This document shows, piece by piece, positions 1 through 10,896 of a stretch of DNA of 64,000 nucleotides. The notes under the pieces are model-generated. The model saw only the letters and a program-made list of their open reading frames with translations. It ran no database searches and had not been told where the DNA came from. Position 1 is the first letter of the stretch; every line of letters begins with the position of its first letter. The stretch covers positions 124,001 to 188,000 of the forward strand of contig NZ_CACZTX010000002.1 in NCBI RefSeq assembly GCF_902784195.1, read 5' to 3'. A program made the position numbers and the translations under genes. This DNA is from an uncultured Methanobrevibacter sp. (GTDB lineage Archaea > Methanobacteriota > Methanobacteria > Methanobacteriales > Methanobacteriaceae).

Positions 1-1
1 A

Positions 2-1024
2 CAATTAGCTAAATGGGCAGACGCAGATATTGTGGTATATATTGGATGTGGAGAACGTGGAAACGAAATGACTGAAGTACTTACCGAGTTCCCATTCCTT
101 ACTGACCCAAAAACTGGAAACCCAATTATGGATAGGACTGTTCTTATTGCAAACACTTCCAATATGCCCGTAGCAGCTCGTGAAGCATGTGTATACACTG
201 GTATTACTATTGCAGAATACTTCCGTGACCAAGGTTACGACGTAGCGCTCATGGCAGACTCAACTTCAAGATGGGCAGAAGCTATGAGAGAAATTTCAGG
301 AAGATTAGAAGAGATGCCTGGGGAAGAAGGTTACCCAGCATACTTAGCATCCAGACTTGCACAGTTCTACGAAAGAGCTGGAAGAGTAATCACTCTTGGT
401 CAAGATCCTAAAGAATCTTCCGTAACTGTAGTAGGTGCAGTATCACCTCCGGGTGGGGACTTATCCGAACCTGTTACTCAAAACACCTTACGTATTTGTA
501 AAGTATTTTGGGCATTGGATGCATCTCTTGCAGATAAACGTCACTTCCCTTCCATCAACTGGTTACAAAGTTATTCATTATACGTAGAAAGTATTACCAA
601 CTGGTGGCAAGAAAACGCTTCAGAAGAATGGAGAGCAAACAGGGATCAAGCTATGGTTCTCTTACAAAAAGAATCAGAACTTGAAGAAATTGTACAATTA
701 GTAGGTCCTGATGCATTACCTGATTCTGAACAAGTTGTATTGGAAACTACCCGTATGTTAAGAGAAGACTTCTTGCAACAAAACGCATACGACGATGTAG
801 ACACTTACTGTTCTCCAGCTAAACAAGCAGGTATGTTAGCAACTATTCTTAAATTCCACGAAGCAGCTAGTGCAGCTGTAGAACGTGGTGCAGATGTAAA
901 AGAAATTGCAGCTTTAACTGTTAAAGAGGACATTGCTAGAATGAAATACGTCCCAGAAGATGAATTTGAAGCAAGAGTAAAAGAAATTCAAGAAAAAGTT
1001 GTAACACAATGTGCTGAGGTATAA
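2..1024 (+). CDS. atpA: A-type ATP synthase catalytic subunit A (3' part)
   Basis: C-terminal part of the catalytic A subunit of the archaeal A1Ao ATP synthase, the peripheral rotor-stator head that makes ATP from the ion gradient. The reading frame is open from base 2, so the start and the Walker A loop lie outside the window. Visible family motifs are GCGERGNEM (about residue 16 of the visible part), [13 protein letters not shown], the [20 protein letters not shown] stretch and the SPPGGD loop. It ends 2 bases before atpB, so the two are translationally close in one operon. Use of AAC/TAC codons fits a highly expressed gene. The call is certain; only the N-terminus is missing. Confidence 0.97.
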   Translation, partial: QLAKWADADIVVYIGCGERGNEMTEVLTEFPFLTDPKTGNPIMDRTVLIANTSNMPVAAREACVYTGITIAEYFRDQGYDVALMADSTSRWAEAMREISGRLEEMPGEEGYPAYLASRLAQFYERAGRVITLGQDPKESSVTVVGAVSPPGGDLSEPVTQNTLRICKVFWALDASLADKRHFPSINWLQSYSLYVESITNWWQENASEEWRANRDQAMVLLQKESELEEIVQLVGPDALPDSEQVVLETTRMLREDFLQQNAYDDVDTYCSPAKQAGMLATILKFHEAASAAVERGADVKEIAALTVKEDIARMKYVPEDEFEARVKEIQEKVVTQCAEV

Positions 1025-1026
1025 AA

Positions 1027-2412
1027 ATGAATGCTGATATTAAAACAAGAGAATATACAACAGTTTCTGAAGTTTCTGGTCCTTTGATGGTAGTAGAAGG
1101 TGTTGAAGGTGTAGCTTATAACGAAATCGTAGAAATCGAAGCTCCTACCGGTGAACACAGAAGAGGACAAGTATTAGAAGTAAAAGACGATGTTGCTGTT
1201 GTTCAAGTATTCGAAGGTACTACTGACTTAAACACCTTAAACACTAAAGTAAGATTTACTGGTGAAACTGCTAAAATCGGTGTTTCTAAAGATATGATGG
1301 GTCGTATCTTCGACGGTACTGGAAAACCTATTGACGGTGGTCCAGAAATCATCCCAGAAAAAGAATTAGATATTAACGGTAACCCAATGAACCCTGCATC
1401 AAGAGAATTCCCTGCAGAGTTTATCCAAACCGGTATTTCCACTATTGATGGAATGAACACCCTCGTAAGAGGACAAAAATTACCTATCTTTTCAGGATCT
1501 GGTTTACCACACAACGATTTAGCTGCTCAAATTGCAAGACAAGCTAAAGTAGTAGGTTCCGACGACGACTTCGCAGTAATTTTCGCTGCTATGGGTATTA
1601 CTCACGAAGAAGCAAACTTCTTTATGAGAGATTTCGAAAGAACTGGAGCATTAGAAAAAGTAACTGTATTCATGAACTTAGCAGACGACCCTGCTATTGA
1701 AAGGATTCTTACTCCTAAAATGGCATTAACCACTGCTGAATACATGGCATTCGAACTTGGTATGCACGTATTGGTTATTCTTACTGACTTATCCAACTAC
1801 TGTGAAGCATTAAGGGAAATTTCCGCAGCTAGGGACGAAGTACCTGGTCGTAGAGGTTACCCTGGTTACATGTACACTGACTTAGCTGGTATTTACGAAC
1901 GTGCAGGACGTATTGCAGGTAAAGAAGGTTCTATTACTCAGATGCCTATCTTAGTTATGCCTCAAGACGATATTACTCACCCAATTCCTGACTTAACCGG
2001 ATATATTACTGAAGGACAAATCGTACTCAGTAGGGATATCCACAGGAAAGGTATTTATCCACCTGTAGACGTACTTCCATCCTTATCTCGTTTGATGAGT
2101 GGTGGTATCGGTGACGATAAGACCCGTGATGACCACAGTGGTGTATCTGACCAACTTTATTCTGCTTACGCAGAAGGACGTAACTTAAGAGACTTAGTTG
2201 CTGTAGTAGGGGAAGACGCTCTTACTGAAAGGGACCAAAGTTTCTTAGCATTTGCTCAAGCTTTCGAAGATGAGTTCATTACTCAAGCTAAAGATGAAGA
2301 CAGAAGTATTGTTGAAACTTTAGATCTTGGTTGGAAATTATTAACCATATTGCCTAAGACTGAACTTAAAAGAGTAAAAGATGAATTTATTGAAAAATAT
2401 TACCCAGAATAA
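1027..2412 (+). CDS. atpB: A-type ATP synthase regulatory subunit B
   Basis: 461-residue non-catalytic B subunit that alternates with subunit A in the A1 hexamer. The sequence shows the N-terminal beta-barrel ([19 protein letters not shown]), the FSGSGLPHN loop that replaces a true Walker A in this subunit, and [19 protein letters not shown]-type motifs (here [18 protein letters not shown]). Length is normal for archaea. The ATG is preceded by GAGGT at good distance, and the gene starts 2 bases after atpA. A 94-base gap separates it from atpD, which has its own strong ribosome site. Confidence is very high. Confidence 0.98.
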   Translation: MNADIKTREYTTVSEVSGPLMVVEGVEGVAYNEIVEIEAPTGEHRRGQVLEVKDDVAVVQVFEGTTDLNTLNTKVRFTGETAKIGVSKDMMGRIFDGTGKPIDGGPEIIPEKELDINGNPMNPASREFPAEFIQTGISTIDGMNTLVRGQKLPIFSGSGLPHNDLAAQIARQAKVVGSDDDFAVIFAAMGITHEEANFFMRDFERTGALEKVTVFMNLADDPAIERILTPKMALTTAEYMAFELGMHVLVILTDLSNYCEALREISAARDEVPGRRGYPGYMYTDLAGIYERAGRIAGKEGSITQMPILVMPQDDITHPIPDLTGYITEGQIVLSRDIHRKGIYPPVDVLPSLSRLMSGGIGDDKTRDDHSGVSDQLYSAYAEGRNLRDLVAVVGEDALTERDQSFLAFAQAFEDEFITQAKDEDRSIVETLDLGWKLLTILPKTELKRVKDEFIEKYYPE

Positions 2413-2506
2413 GTCTAATGTTTTATTAGATTCAATTCTAATATTTTAATTAAATTCATCACGAATTTAAGTTTTAATTAGGAATATTATCTTTTAGGAG
2501 GATAGT

Positions 2507-3196
2507 ATGGCAGAAGAAATACTTGATGGTATTAACCCAACCCGTATGGAGTTATTAGCTCTTAAAGATAGGGAAAAACTTGCAGTTAAAGGTCACAGTT
2601 TGTTAAAACAAAAAAGGGACGCTTTAATTAAAGAGTTCTTCGACATCTTGGATAGAGTTAAAGGTGCTAGAGAAAACGCAGAAACTAACCTTTCTGAAGC
2701 TTACGCAGCACTTACTGAAGCTCAAATTACAATGGGTGATTTAGCTGTTCAAAAAGCAGCTTTATCTGTTAAAGAATCTGTTAAAGTAGATATTTCTTCA
2801 AGAAGTATTATGGGTGTTAACGTACCTATAGCTGATATGGAAATGGAATCAAGAACTTTAGTTGACAGAGGATACGGTTTATCCGACACTTCCATCCAAT
2901 TAGACGAAGCAGCAAAGAAATTCGAAACTGCTTTGAAATACATTATTGAATTGGGGGAAATCGAAAAAACCATTTATCTTTTAGCTGATGAGATTGAAGC
3001 TACTAAACGTAGAGTAAACTCTCTTGAACACATTATGATTCCTAGATTCCAAGCTACTATTAAGTCCATTAATATGAAGCTTGAAGAAATGGAAAGGGAA
3101 AACTTCGTAAGAATGAAGATGATTAGATCTACTATCGAGAAAAACGAAGCAGAAGCTTTAGCAAAAGCTCAATTAAAAGCAGCTCAAAGTGAATAA
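2507..3196 (+). CDS. atpD: A-type ATP synthase subunit D (central stalk)
   Basis: 229-residue subunit D, the long alpha-helical central stalk that couples rotation of the membrane ring to the A/B head. The protein begins with the family signature [29 protein letters not shown] and is otherwise helical and charged, with a C-terminal coiled coil ([15 protein letters not shown] followed by Lys/Glu-rich helix). The ATG follows an AGGAGG ribosome site at about 2495-2500. It is the last ATP synthase gene here and is followed by T-rich sequence and a tRNA. Confidence 0.97.
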   Translation: MAEEILDGINPTRMELLALKDREKLAVKGHSLLKQKRDALIKEFFDILDRVKGARENAETNLSEAYAALTEAQITMGDLAVQKAALSVKESVKVDISSRSIMGVNVPIADMEMESRTLVDRGYGLSDTSIQLDEAAKKFETALKYIIELGEIEKTIYLLADEIEATKRRVNSLEHIMIPRFQATIKSINMKLEEMERENFVRMKMIRSTIEKNEAEALAKAQLKAAQSE

Positions 3197-3452
3197 TTAA
3201 AATTTAGAATAAATGCAATTCATATTTCACTTGTTGAAATGGAATTTGTGTTTATATCTTAATTTTATTATTTTCAATTTTTTTATTTTATAATTTTAAA
3301 CTATTTTTATCTATTTTTATAAAATTTTTTTTATTTGTTTTATCCACTATTTTTTACAATTTTTATTTACTATTTTTTTATTATATCAATTTTTGATTTC
3401 TAATTTTAGTTAACTTTATATATTATGTTTAACATATTATAGTATGTTGTAT

Positions 3453-3524
3453 AGTCCCGTGGGGTAGTGGTAATCCTTCTAGGCTTTGGACCCGGAGACG
3501 GCGGTTCGACTCCGCTCGGGACTA
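3453..3524 (+). tRNA. tRNA-Gln (anticodon TTG)
   Basis: A 72-base cloverleaf can be folded: acceptor arms agtcccg/cgggact pair fully, the D arm is ggg...tcc, the T arm is gcgg-ttcgact-ccgc and the anticodon loop is ctttgga, giving TTG (reads CAA, Gln). The discriminator base is A at 3524 and no CCA is encoded. There is one probable mismatch in the anticodon stem. A TATA-rich stretch (about 3417-3442) precedes it. Length and loop make Gln the clear choice. Confidence 0.93.
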
Positions 3525-3682
3525 TCAATTTTTTTAGAGGATAATTATAACACTGTTATATTTTTAATGGCTATTTTTTTATTATAAAATATTTTTTTAA
3601 AACTAGTTTTTTAAGTAAAATTTAATAAGTTCTTTTATGATATATTATATTGTATTCAATAAAGTTTTAAAATGGTGAAATT

Positions 3683-3832
3683 ATGAGAAGAGACCCAATT
3701 CATCAATTTTTAAGAGATCCTGACAATAAGGCAAAATTATTCATGGGGATTACTGGTGCTATGATTATAACTACTTTCCTGGTGGTTATTGGTACTATCA
3801 TGCTTATTTTAATATTAGTAGGAGTAATCTAA
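3683..3832 (+). CDS. Small single-span membrane protein
   Basis: 49-residue protein starting MRRDPIHQFLRDPDNKAKLF, followed by one strongly hydrophobic segment (residues about 20-48: ITGAMIITTFLVV then LILILVGVI). The N-terminal half is charged, the C-terminal half is a membrane anchor with almost no tail. A GGTGA ribosome site sits just before the ATG. It lies between tRNA-Gln and an opposing gene, so it is probably monocistronic. I do not recognise a function; the clean ribosome site and codon pattern make it a real gene rather than a chance frame. Confidence 0.7.
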   Translation: MRRDPIHQFLRDPDNKAKLFMGITGAMIITTFLVVIGTIMLILILVGVI

Positions 3833-3887
3833 TTTTAGATTATTTTACTTTTTTTAATTATCTCTTTCTTTAATTCAATTTTTTTAA

Positions 3888-5132
3888 TTAGTCAATATTT
3901 TTATAAACTTCATCTTCCGCTATTTTTGCATCATCAATTGCAGTTTTCAAGTTTTCATTTGAGCTGATGATGGTTACTAAAGGCTGGTCTTTTTCTATTT
4001 TAACTCCTTCATAAGGAATGTCATATACATTTGGAATATTCAGATTTCCTATATTGACTTGTTTTCTTGCATAAATGATTTTCTTGATTGAATATTGGCT
4101 TGGATTTGGAATGTCTATGATTTCTCCTTCACATGCCTTTATGTGTGCATCCAAGAGATTTATGTCAAGTGAATTTTCAACCAGTTCATAAGTTCCCTGG
4201 AACCTTGGGTTGATTTCAATGATTTTCAACTTCCCATCCTTATCTAAAATATAGTCAACACCATTTGATCCAATAAGGTTGAACTGCTTGATCAAATCTT
4301 CAGATGTATCTTTCATCTCATCATTAAGTTCATCAGCATTAATTTCTGTTTGATTATCATTAAACATTCTAAAGCTATTTTCATCCAATGGCAAAATGTT
4401 TCCAGAATATTCATATGATTCATTTCCCAAGTCATGTTCAGTTATCAATCTTGAATTGATCAAATTTTTTCTATCATTTTGACTTGACAATACTGAGGAT
4501 GATACATTAGTTCCTTCAATATATTCCTGAAGTATATAGTTTTCAAGTGAAATATTTTCATAAATTTCATTCACTTGTTTTAATTCATTACAACTTTCAT
4601 TATTTAGCAAGAAAATTCCTAACCCTCCACTTCCTTGAAGGGGTTTTAAAATAAATTGATTGTTAGTGTATTGTTGCAAAATTTCATTGAGTTCCCCTAC
4701 ATCAGATGGTTGAAATGTAAGTGGGACATCAAATTTGTTTTTCAGCTTATTGTAAAATTTGAATTTATTATCAACACATTCAGTGTTCTTATTGCCACGA
4801 ACAATTTTTCTAAATTTTTTAAATTCTCCAGAAAAATTTTTTGCATTTATTCCAGTGGTGAGTACAATCTTATCAATTTCATTTTCATCATAATTTTGAA
4901 AAAGAAAATCTTTTGATAATTCAAGAATTTTCTTAGGTGAATAATTCTCTTCAAACCTTCCACAGGAAATGACACTTTCTTGATCTAAAACATGCTTCTC
5001 TCTATAAGGTACTTTAAAGTCAACAGTTTTAAAATAGCTTATGGAAAATATTTTGTAATCCAATTTCAGTGCTGAATTAACCATTGGTCTTGTGTCAATT
5101 CCCATAAGAAGTAAATTATCCATAATTTTCAT
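3888..5132 (-). CDS. ATP-grasp domain protein (predicted carboligase)
   Basis: 414-residue protein of the ATP-grasp superfamily, which activates a carboxylate as an acyl-phosphate for ligation to an amine or thiol. Visible features are the N-terminal pre-ATP-grasp region (LLLMGIDTRPMVNSALKL), the glycine-rich ATP loop PLQGSGGLGIF (about residue 160), EYIEGTNVSSSVL, and the metal-binding end KIIEINPRFQGTYE near residue 290. The pattern resembles archaeal COG2232-type enzymes; the substrate cannot be read from sequence. It starts just after the recombinase stop (2-base gap), so they are one transcript. A second ATG at 5123 has better spacing from the AGGG site and could be the true start. Confidence 0.8.
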   Translation of the reverse strand: MKIMDNLLLMGIDTRPMVNSALKLDYKIFSISYFKTVDFKVPYREKHVLDQESVISCGRFEENYSPKKILELSKDFLFQNYDENEIDKIVLTTGINAKNFSGEFKKFRKIVRGNKNTECVDNKFKFYNKLKNKFDVPLTFQPSDVGELNEILQQYTNNQFILKPLQGSGGLGIFLLNNESCNELKQVNEIYENISLENYILQEYIEGTNVSSSVLSSQNDRKNLINSRLITEHDLGNESYEYSGNILPLDENSFRMFNDNQTEINADELNDEMKDTSEDLIKQFNLIGSNGVDYILDKDGKLKIIEINPRFQGTYELVENSLDINLLDAHIKACEGEIIDIPNPSQYSIKKIIYARKQVNIGNLNIPNVYDIPYEGVKIEKDQPLVTIISSNENLKTAIDDAKIAEDEVYKNID

Positions 5133-5134
5133 CC

Positions 5135-6133
5135 CTAAATGTTATTTTCCTGTTCTCTTGCTTGATCATATACTGTTTTGATTGTGTCCATGTCTACACT
5201 GGTGTAAATCTGAGTTGTAGAAAGACTTGAATGTCCAAGGAGCTGTTGAATTACCCTTATATCCACTCCATTCTTTAAGAGATGTGTAGCAAATGAGTGT
5301 CTTAATACATGAGGGGTGACTTTCTTTTTGATTCCTGCTTCATCTGCATATTTCTTAATCATCATCTGAACATATCTGGGAGTGAGACTATTTCCATTCT
5401 TATTTACAAAAATATATTCTGAATCCTGTTTATCCACTTCAAGATAGTCCAATAAAAGCTCTTTTGTATGTTCATCAAAAAGAACAATCCTATCCTTATC
5501 CCCTTTACCTCTAACCCTAATGGTCCTTTCATCAAAATCAATATCTCTTTTCAATAGTTTTACAAGTTCTGAAATACGAAGCCCTGTAGAGTAAAGCAGT
5601 GTTAGTATGACCTTATCCCTTCTTTTAGACTTTTGTTTAAAAGGAGTGTCATTTTCATCAATAGATACAGCCTCTATCAAATCCTTCACTTCCTTTTCAT
5701 TTAAGGATTTAGGCAATGACTTTGTTCTCTTTGGATTTTTAATGTCCTCTAAAAAATAGATGTCATTGAATTCAAGGAATTTCTTTGAAACGACTGTAGT
5801 TAGGTAAATGTAATTTTGGGTAAGGTACTTGTCCCTTTTCAAGTCACGGATATACTTTCTGAAACTAGCTAAAAATCTTTTTCCATCATATAGGTTTTCC
5901 TCATTTTTCATATAATTGATTAGGTTATGAATGATGGAACTGTATGTTTTTACAGTATTTTCTGAATAGTTTCTAATCTCTAGTTCAATTAGATAATCTT
6001 CGAGCATGCTTTCAAAATCAAACACTTCCATCAAATGCTTTTTATCTCCATTTTCATCGATAACCGGCAGTTTAATTGGAGACTTTTGGATAGGTTCATT
6101 TGATAAGTTCAATTGCTCTGTAAAAAGATTCAT
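5135..6133 (-). CDS. xerA: Tyrosine site-specific recombinase, XerA-like
   Basis: 332-residue tyrosine recombinase. An N-terminal SAM-like core-binding domain (residues about 40-135, [20 protein letters not shown]) precedes the catalytic domain with the first Arg in [13 protein letters not shown], the Lys in [22 protein letters not shown] with the His-x-x-Arg pair, the [13 protein letters not shown] box and the nucleophile Tyr in that box. Archaeal single Xer proteins resolve chromosome dimers at dif; this chromosomal context beside an ATP-grasp gene, without phage genes, suits that role. A roughly 40-residue N-terminal extension precedes the usual Xer start. A dif site was not identified in the window. 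Confidence 0.85.
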   Translation of the reverse strand: MNLFTEQLNLSNEPIQKSPIKLPVIDENGDKKHLMEVFDFESMLEDYLIELEIRNYSENTVKTYSSIIHNLINYMKNEENLYDGKRFLASFRKYIRDLKRDKYLTQNYIYLTTVVSKKFLEFNDIYFLEDIKNPKRTKSLPKSLNEKEVKDLIEAVSIDENDTPFKQKSKRRDKVILTLLYSTGLRISELVKLLKRDIDFDERTIRVRGKGDKDRIVLFDEHTKELLLDYLEVDKQDSEYIFVNKNGNSLTPRYVQMMIKKYADEAGIKKKVTPHVLRHSFATHLLKNGVDIRVIQQLLGHSSLSTTQIYTSVDMDTIKTVYDQAREQENNI

Positions 6134-6324
6134 ATAAATTCCTTCTTTAGATCTTTACCAAACCCATTAATCTAAATTTAGGATAATTCTTTAAAAAATT
6201 TCTTTTCTTAAAATTGATTATTCAATTTTTTATTATTAACTAATTAATTTATTAATTTTACTTCGTTATACCTAATTATATTCATGGTTTTATTTAAATA
6301 TTTTTAAAATTAGTTTATTGAATC

Positions 6325-6377
6325 AGTAAAATAAGTTAAATAAGTAAAATAAGTTAAATAAGTAAAATAAGTTAAAT
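6325..6377. repeat. Three tandem copies of an 18-bp AT-rich unit
   Basis: Three copies, the last nearly complete, of agtaaaataagttaaata lie in the spacer between the recombinase start and the dnaG end. The spacer (6134-6496) otherwise shows only AT-rich sequence and the dnaG terminator hairpin. Confidence 0.85.
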
Positions 6378-6421
6378 CGTAAACTGTAAAAATTCGTAAA
6401 AAAATTAAAATTGTTAAAAAA

Positions 6422-6463
6422 TAAAAAAAGAAAAAATATAGAAATAAAATTATTTATTTCTAT
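6422..6463 (-). terminator. Hairpin plus U-tract after dnaG
   Basis: An 11-bp perfect inverted repeat (6438-6448 with 6453-6463, 4-base loop) is followed, on the minus strand, by a run of T (complement of the A-run at 6422-6436). It lies 34 bases past the dnaG stop and would end that transcript. Confidence 0.65.
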
Positions 6464-6496
6464 TTGAATTTGGAATTAAATAGTCGAATAATCCAT

Positions 6497-7846
6497 TTAG
6501 TTTAAAGTAACTATTCTGAGCTTGTCAGGTCTTTTAATTACTCTGCTTGATTTAAAAGCAACTAAGGTTTTGATTCCTTTGGAGTATGCAATGTCGACTA
6601 ATCTTTGGCTGATTACACCATCGAAAATAACGGTGTCTGCATCAGGATTGTCTTGTTTTAAATCTTCGTAAAGGGTTTCAACATTAGTTTCTTTTAATAA
6701 GTTTAAAGAATCATCGTAGATTTCACTGTTTCCAGTTCCTTCTAAATCTTTTAACATGTTCTTTAATAATTTTATTCTACTATCTTGGATTCTGTCGTTT
6801 TGTCTGTCTCTACGGCCTCTGGAATTTCTATCTTTTCCTCTGCGATCGTTTCTGCCGTTTTTTCTTTCGAATTTGTCTTTGCGATCGTTTCTGCCGTTTT
6901 TGTTTCCGTGAAATTTATCGGATTTGTTTAAGTTTTTTGCTCTTCTATCACTAGTTTTGCTAGTTCTGTTGATTTTGTTTTTTCCCACTTTACCTTGAGT
7001 GTCTAAATTGAAATCAAGGTTGTTTATTACTTGTTCAGTAGGAGCTTTGTCTCTTAAAGCAATTAAAACTTCTTCTTTTTCTAAATCTTCAACTTCTTTG
7101 CCTCTTGGCGCTCTGGTAATGTAGTCCACATCTCCAACTTGCAAGAGTTCTTTTAAGATTAATTCTCCGCCACGGTCACCATCAACAAATGCAGTTACAG
7201 TTCTTTTTTTAGTTAATTCAGCTACACTGGTAGGGATATTAACTCCTTCAACTGCGACAGTGTTTTTAATTCCGTATTTTAATAAATTTAAAACATCATT
7301 TCTTCCTTCAACAACGATAATTGCATCGGAAGTGTGTACATTTGGACCTGCAGGAAGTCTTTCTGCTCCGAATTCAGAAATTTCATGAACTCTCATGGAT
7401 TCTCTGATTTCTTCAATCATTTTCATGCTTTCAGGAGAGACAGTTTCCATCATGCCCATATAAATTTCTTTTGCACGATTAATAACTTGTTGTCTTTTCA
7501 CAGCTCTTACGTCTTCAACTCTAAGAACTTCAATAGAAGCTTCACAAGGACCTACACGGTTAATGGTTTCTAAGGATGCTGCAAGGATAGCAGTTTCGAT
7601 TCTATCTAAGCTAGATGGAATTACGATTTCACCTTTTGCACGTCCGCCATTTGAGTGAATGATAACTTGGATCCTTCCTATTCTTCCAGTTCTTTGGAGC
7701 TCTCTTAAGTCTAAATCGTTACTTAAAAGGCCTTCAGTCTGTCCGAAAACCGCACCTACTACATCAGGTTTTTCTACGATTCCGTTTGCATTGATTTGAG
7801 CGTGAATAAGATATTTAGTTGTAGTTAATTCTACACCTTTTCCCAT
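6497..7846 (-). CDS. dnaG: Archaeal DnaG primase
   Basis: 449-residue archaeal DnaG-type protein: a Toprim-domain primase that also binds the RNA exosome in archaea. The N-terminus ([41 protein letters not shown]) is characteristic. The Toprim domain follows at about residues 170-250, with the catalytic Glu in VVEGRND and Asp residues in FVDGDRGG. A low-complexity Lys/Arg/Asn/Asp-rich linker (about residues 290-360) precedes a C-terminal domain. I chose the ATG at 7846 because AAAGGAGG stands 6 bases before it; a longer frame to 7918 lacks such a site. The gene is followed by a hairpin terminator. Confidence 0.95.
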   Translation of the reverse strand: MGKGVELTTTKYLIHAQINANGIVEKPDVVGAVFGQTEGLLSNDLDLRELQRTGRIGRIQVIIHSNGGRAKGEIVIPSSLDRIETAILAASLETINRVGPCEASIEVLRVEDVRAVKRQQVINRAKEIYMGMMETVSPESMKMIEEIRESMRVHEISEFGAERLPAGPNVHTSDAIIVVEGRNDVLNLLKYGIKNTVAVEGVNIPTSVAELTKKRTVTAFVDGDRGGELILKELLQVGDVDYITRAPRGKEVEDLEKEEVLIALRDKAPTEQVINNLDFNLDTQGKVGKNKINRTSKTSDRRAKNLNKSDKFHGNKNGRNDRKDKFERKNGRNDRRGKDRNSRGRRDRQNDRIQDSRIKLLKNMLKDLEGTGNSEIYDDSLNLLKETNVETLYEDLKQDNPDADTVIFDGVISQRLVDIAYSKGIKTLVAFKSSRVIKRPDKLRIVTLN

Positions 7847-7918
7847 AATAAGCCTCCTTTGAGCTTTGTAATAGGATAATTTAAGGCTAGTTTTTCGTAG
7901 AATTGTTATCATAACCAA

Positions 7919-8972
7919 TATCTATCATGATAATTTAAAACCTTTGATTATTTTTATCCATAACACATGAATAATCTTGTTTTTTTACATTCAGTTTTAA
8001 ACATTTATAATTAATAATACCTCATTTTCTTAATTAAGCTCATCTTGAGCAATGATTTAAAATTAATTAGTCTAATTAAGATTTAGCATAATAACAATTT
8101 TACTACTAGCTTAATTATAATTAATTTTAATTAATAAATTGTAATCTATAATTTGTTAATTTATAATTGATTATAATTTTAAATTATACTGTAATTTGTA
8201 ATAAATTGATTAATTAATTTTATAAATTAATTGATAAAAGCAGATACTATTTATTTATAGAATTTTTGAGTCTAAATAGACATTAGCTATTTAAAATCTT
8301 TGAAATATTCTATGATCAAATTCATATAAAAAAAGATATTTGTTTGATTAAAATTTAAAGAAAATCATTTAAATCCATAAATGGCATAAATGTTACCATT
8401 TTAATTTAGATTTGTTTTTTGTTTCTAAATTTGATAATGATCTTTTAATTAATCTCATGATTTTAATGATTGGTAAAAGTAGTTGAATATAATAGTTTAA
8501 TTTATTTTTATATAAGCTAATTCAAATAACTCAATGAATAATTGTTCTTTTTATCTTATAATTAATGTAATCGTTTATTTAAGTAAAGATTTATTCTGAA
8601 TTTATTTTATGATAATTAGTTTAATTTAATTAATAATAATCTATTTTCCTTTCACCTTAAGTCTTTAATTTTAATAATAATTGTAATAATCGTAATTAAT
8701 AATGAATTAATTAATGTTTGAATTAATTAATAATGTAATTATAATTTCTATTATAATCTAATATCATTTTTATATGATTTTAGTATCCACATAATAATAT
8801 CTTTATTATAATATATAAATTATTTTATATTTTTCTAATGAATTGAAAAATTCTTAAGAATTTTAGAAATATTTATTAAACATACTTTAGAAATTTAAGT
8901 GTAGATAATTAATTATTCTATTAATAATTTTTAATAATTTTTAATAATTTTATTTTTAAAAGAGGTGTTAAA
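7919..8972. other. 1-kb AT-rich non-coding spacer
   Basis: Between the divergent dnaG and RraA-like genes lies about 1.05 kb dominated by ATTAATT-type words. I see no credible reading frame with a ribosome site, no tRNA-like fold and no long repeat. It must contain both promoters. Its length is notable even for this genome. Confidence 0.6.
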
Positions 8973-9707
8973 TTGGCTAAGATCACTCCTAAGACTTTAT
9001 TGAAAAAATCATCCAAAGTGATTGACTTAGATGATGTAGATATTAGCAAATATGATTTTTCCATAGATGATTTGGATAATGAAAAAAGCAAGAATCATGC
9101 TTTATTGAAAAAGATTTTGGATTCAAGTTCTGCTTGTCAAGTGTCAGATGCTTACTCATCTGTCTCTGGCCGCAGCGGTGTTATTGATGGATTAAAACCT
9201 ATGAATGACAATAAGGTTTATGGTAAGATATTCACTGCAAAGACCAATACTGATGATTGGGGAACTTCATTGATGGCTATGGACAATGCAGAAAAAGGTG
9301 AAGTCCTATTCATTTACACTTATGGAAAGCCTGCTTCCGTTTGGGGAGAGCTTGCTTCAACCTGTGCAGGTGAGAAGGGAATCGCAGGAACTGTTTTATA
9401 CGGTTGGGCAAGGGATATGGATGCCCTTGTTGATTTGGATTATCCTGTATTTGCCCTTGATTATCTTCCAAATGCTGGAAAGGCATTAGGTCTTGGTGAA
9501 ATTAACGTTGATTTGGAAATTGATGATGACATTATAAAACCAGGAGACTTCGTATTTGGAGACCAAAATGGTGTAGTGGTGATTCCTAATGAACTGTTTC
9601 ATGAAACAATGGTGGCTACCTTTAACGTAAAGGTAAAGGAAAGCCATATCATTAAGGAATTGAAAAAAGGCAGATTATTATCTGAGATTATTGGTTTAAA
9701 TAGATAA
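8973..9707 (+). CDS. RraA-like / HMG aldolase-fold family protein
   Basis: 244-residue protein with the RraA fold shared by regulators of RNase E activity and 4-hydroxy-4-methyl-2-oxoglutarate aldolases. Family motifs are CQVSDAYS (residues about 50-57), GKIFTAKT, the GWARDMDAL stretch where RraA proteins have G..RD, and PGDFVFGDQNGVVVIPNEL near residue 195. The Asp-rich first 40 residues are extra. The start is TTG at 8973, supported by AGAGGTGT just upstream; there is no ATG in a suitable place. It is apparently monocistronic. Archaea lack RNase E, so an aldolase/decarboxylase role on a small keto-acid is more likely, but the substrate is unknown. Confidence 0.8.
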   Translation: MAKITPKTLLKKSSKVIDLDDVDISKYDFSIDDLDNEKSKNHALLKKILDSSSACQVSDAYSSVSGRSGVIDGLKPMNDNKVYGKIFTAKTNTDDWGTSLMAMDNAEKGEVLFIYTYGKPASVWGELASTCAGEKGIAGTVLYGWARDMDALVDLDYPVFALDYLPNAGKALGLGEINVDLEIDDDIIKPGDFVFGDQNGVVVIPNELFHETMVATFNVKVKESHIIKELKKGRLLSEIIGLNR

Positions 9708-9790
9708 TAATCTTTTTCTCTATTTTTTAAAGGCAAATTTTTCATTATTTTTTTATTTTATTTAATTTATTTTCTATTTTTATTCAATTA

Positions 9791-10543
9791 TTATTCTATT
9801 TTCGTCTGTTCTAAAGTTTCTCCAATAGCATCATTAATGACTAAACTTGCTAAATTGTCATAAGGAGTTTCGCTTTTATTGATTAAAACCAATTTTGAGC
9901 CATTGAAGTAATTTACCAATCCTGCAGCAGGATAAACGACTAGTGAAGTTCCTCCGATTATTAATGTGTCTGCATTAGCTATGTAATTGATGGATGAGCT
10001 TAAAACATCATTGTTCAACGGTTCTTCATAGAGAACGACATCTGGCTTGATTATTCCACCACATTCACATCTAGGAACTCCATCGCTTTTTAAGATGAAA
10101 TCCAAGTCGTATTCACTTTTGCAGAACTCGCAATAGTTTCTATGGATGCTTCCATGAAGCTCTAGAACATTTTTGCTTCCTGCCTTTTGGTGCAAGCCAT
10201 CAATGTTTTGAGTGATGACTGCCTTTATCTTTCCTGCCTTTTCAAGTTCAGCAATCTTTAAATGAGCAGGATTTGGCTTTGCATCCTTGAAAATGAGATT
10301 TTCCTTGTAATAATTGAAGAACTCTTCGGTATGGCTTAAGTAGTAACTATGAGAAACGAGATATTCTGGACTGTGCCCATATTTTTCCAAGCTTTTAAAC
10401 ACTCCATTTTCAGATCTGAAATCAGGTATTCCACTTTCTGTTGAAACTCCTGCCCCTCCGAAGAATACAATATTATCGCTATTGTCTATAATTTCCTGTA
10501 ACTCGCTAATTTTATTCATAATTTTATTTATGTTTTTGTTCAC
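9791..10543 (-). CDS. cobB: Sir2-family NAD-dependent protein deacylase
   Basis: 250-residue sirtuin that removes acyl groups from lysines using NAD. The NAD-binding GAGVSTESGIPDFRS (residues about 31-45), the TQNIDGLHQKAG motif, the catalytic His in LELHGSIH and a zinc ribbon with two Cys pairs (CEFC...CEC) are all present, followed by GTSLVVYPAAG. In archaea sirtuins act on chromatin proteins such as Alba. The start could be GTG at 10543 or ATG at 10519; neither has a strong ribosome site. A 56-bp tandem duplication lies immediately upstream, next to the GTG. Confidence 0.93.
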   Translation of the reverse strand: MNKNINKIMNKISELQEIIDNSDNIVFFGGAGVSTESGIPDFRSENGVFKSLEKYGHSPEYLVSHSYYLSHTEEFFNYYKENLIFKDAKPNPAHLKIAELEKAGKIKAVITQNIDGLHQKAGSKNVLELHGSIHRNYCEFCKSEYDLDFILKSDGVPRCECGGIIKPDVVLYEEPLNNDVLSSSINYIANADTLIIGGTSLVVYPAAGLVNYFNGSKLVLINKSETPYDNLASLVINDAIGETLEQTKIE

Positions 10544-10544
10544 T

Positions 10545-10656
10545 ATTATTTCTTATTATTCATCATTATTCTGATTATTGTCATTATTTCCTTTACTATC
10601 ATTATTTCTTATTATTCATCATTATTCTGATTATTGTCATTATTTCCTTTACTATC
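10545..10656. repeat. 56-bp tandem duplication upstream of the sirtuin gene
   Basis: Two head-to-tail copies (10545-10600 and 10601-10656) of a T-rich 56-bp sequence, with the beginning of a third. It lies in the leader/promoter of the minus-strand sirtuin gene and duplicates any signal within it. Confidence 0.85.
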
Positions 10657-10896
10657 ATTATCTCTTTTTATTCTCTATCTAATTCCATAATCTTTATATA
10701 TTACCCAATATAACTATTATTAATCAATTGTTTGTTGATTAGAGAATGAATATGGGATATATAAAGAGTTTTTATTAGGATTTTTTAGTAATCCTTTTTA
10801 AGAAGAAATTTTTTTATATATAAAGGCATCGAAATATTTATATACTATAATGTCATTATATTAAGATGTACTAATGTTTATTTTTAAGGTGATTTG

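Noticed and set aside
7919-8972. Long AT-rich spacer as a replication origin
   Set aside because: No Cdc6/Orc gene is nearby and no repeated ORB-like motif could be found by eye; length alone is not evidence.
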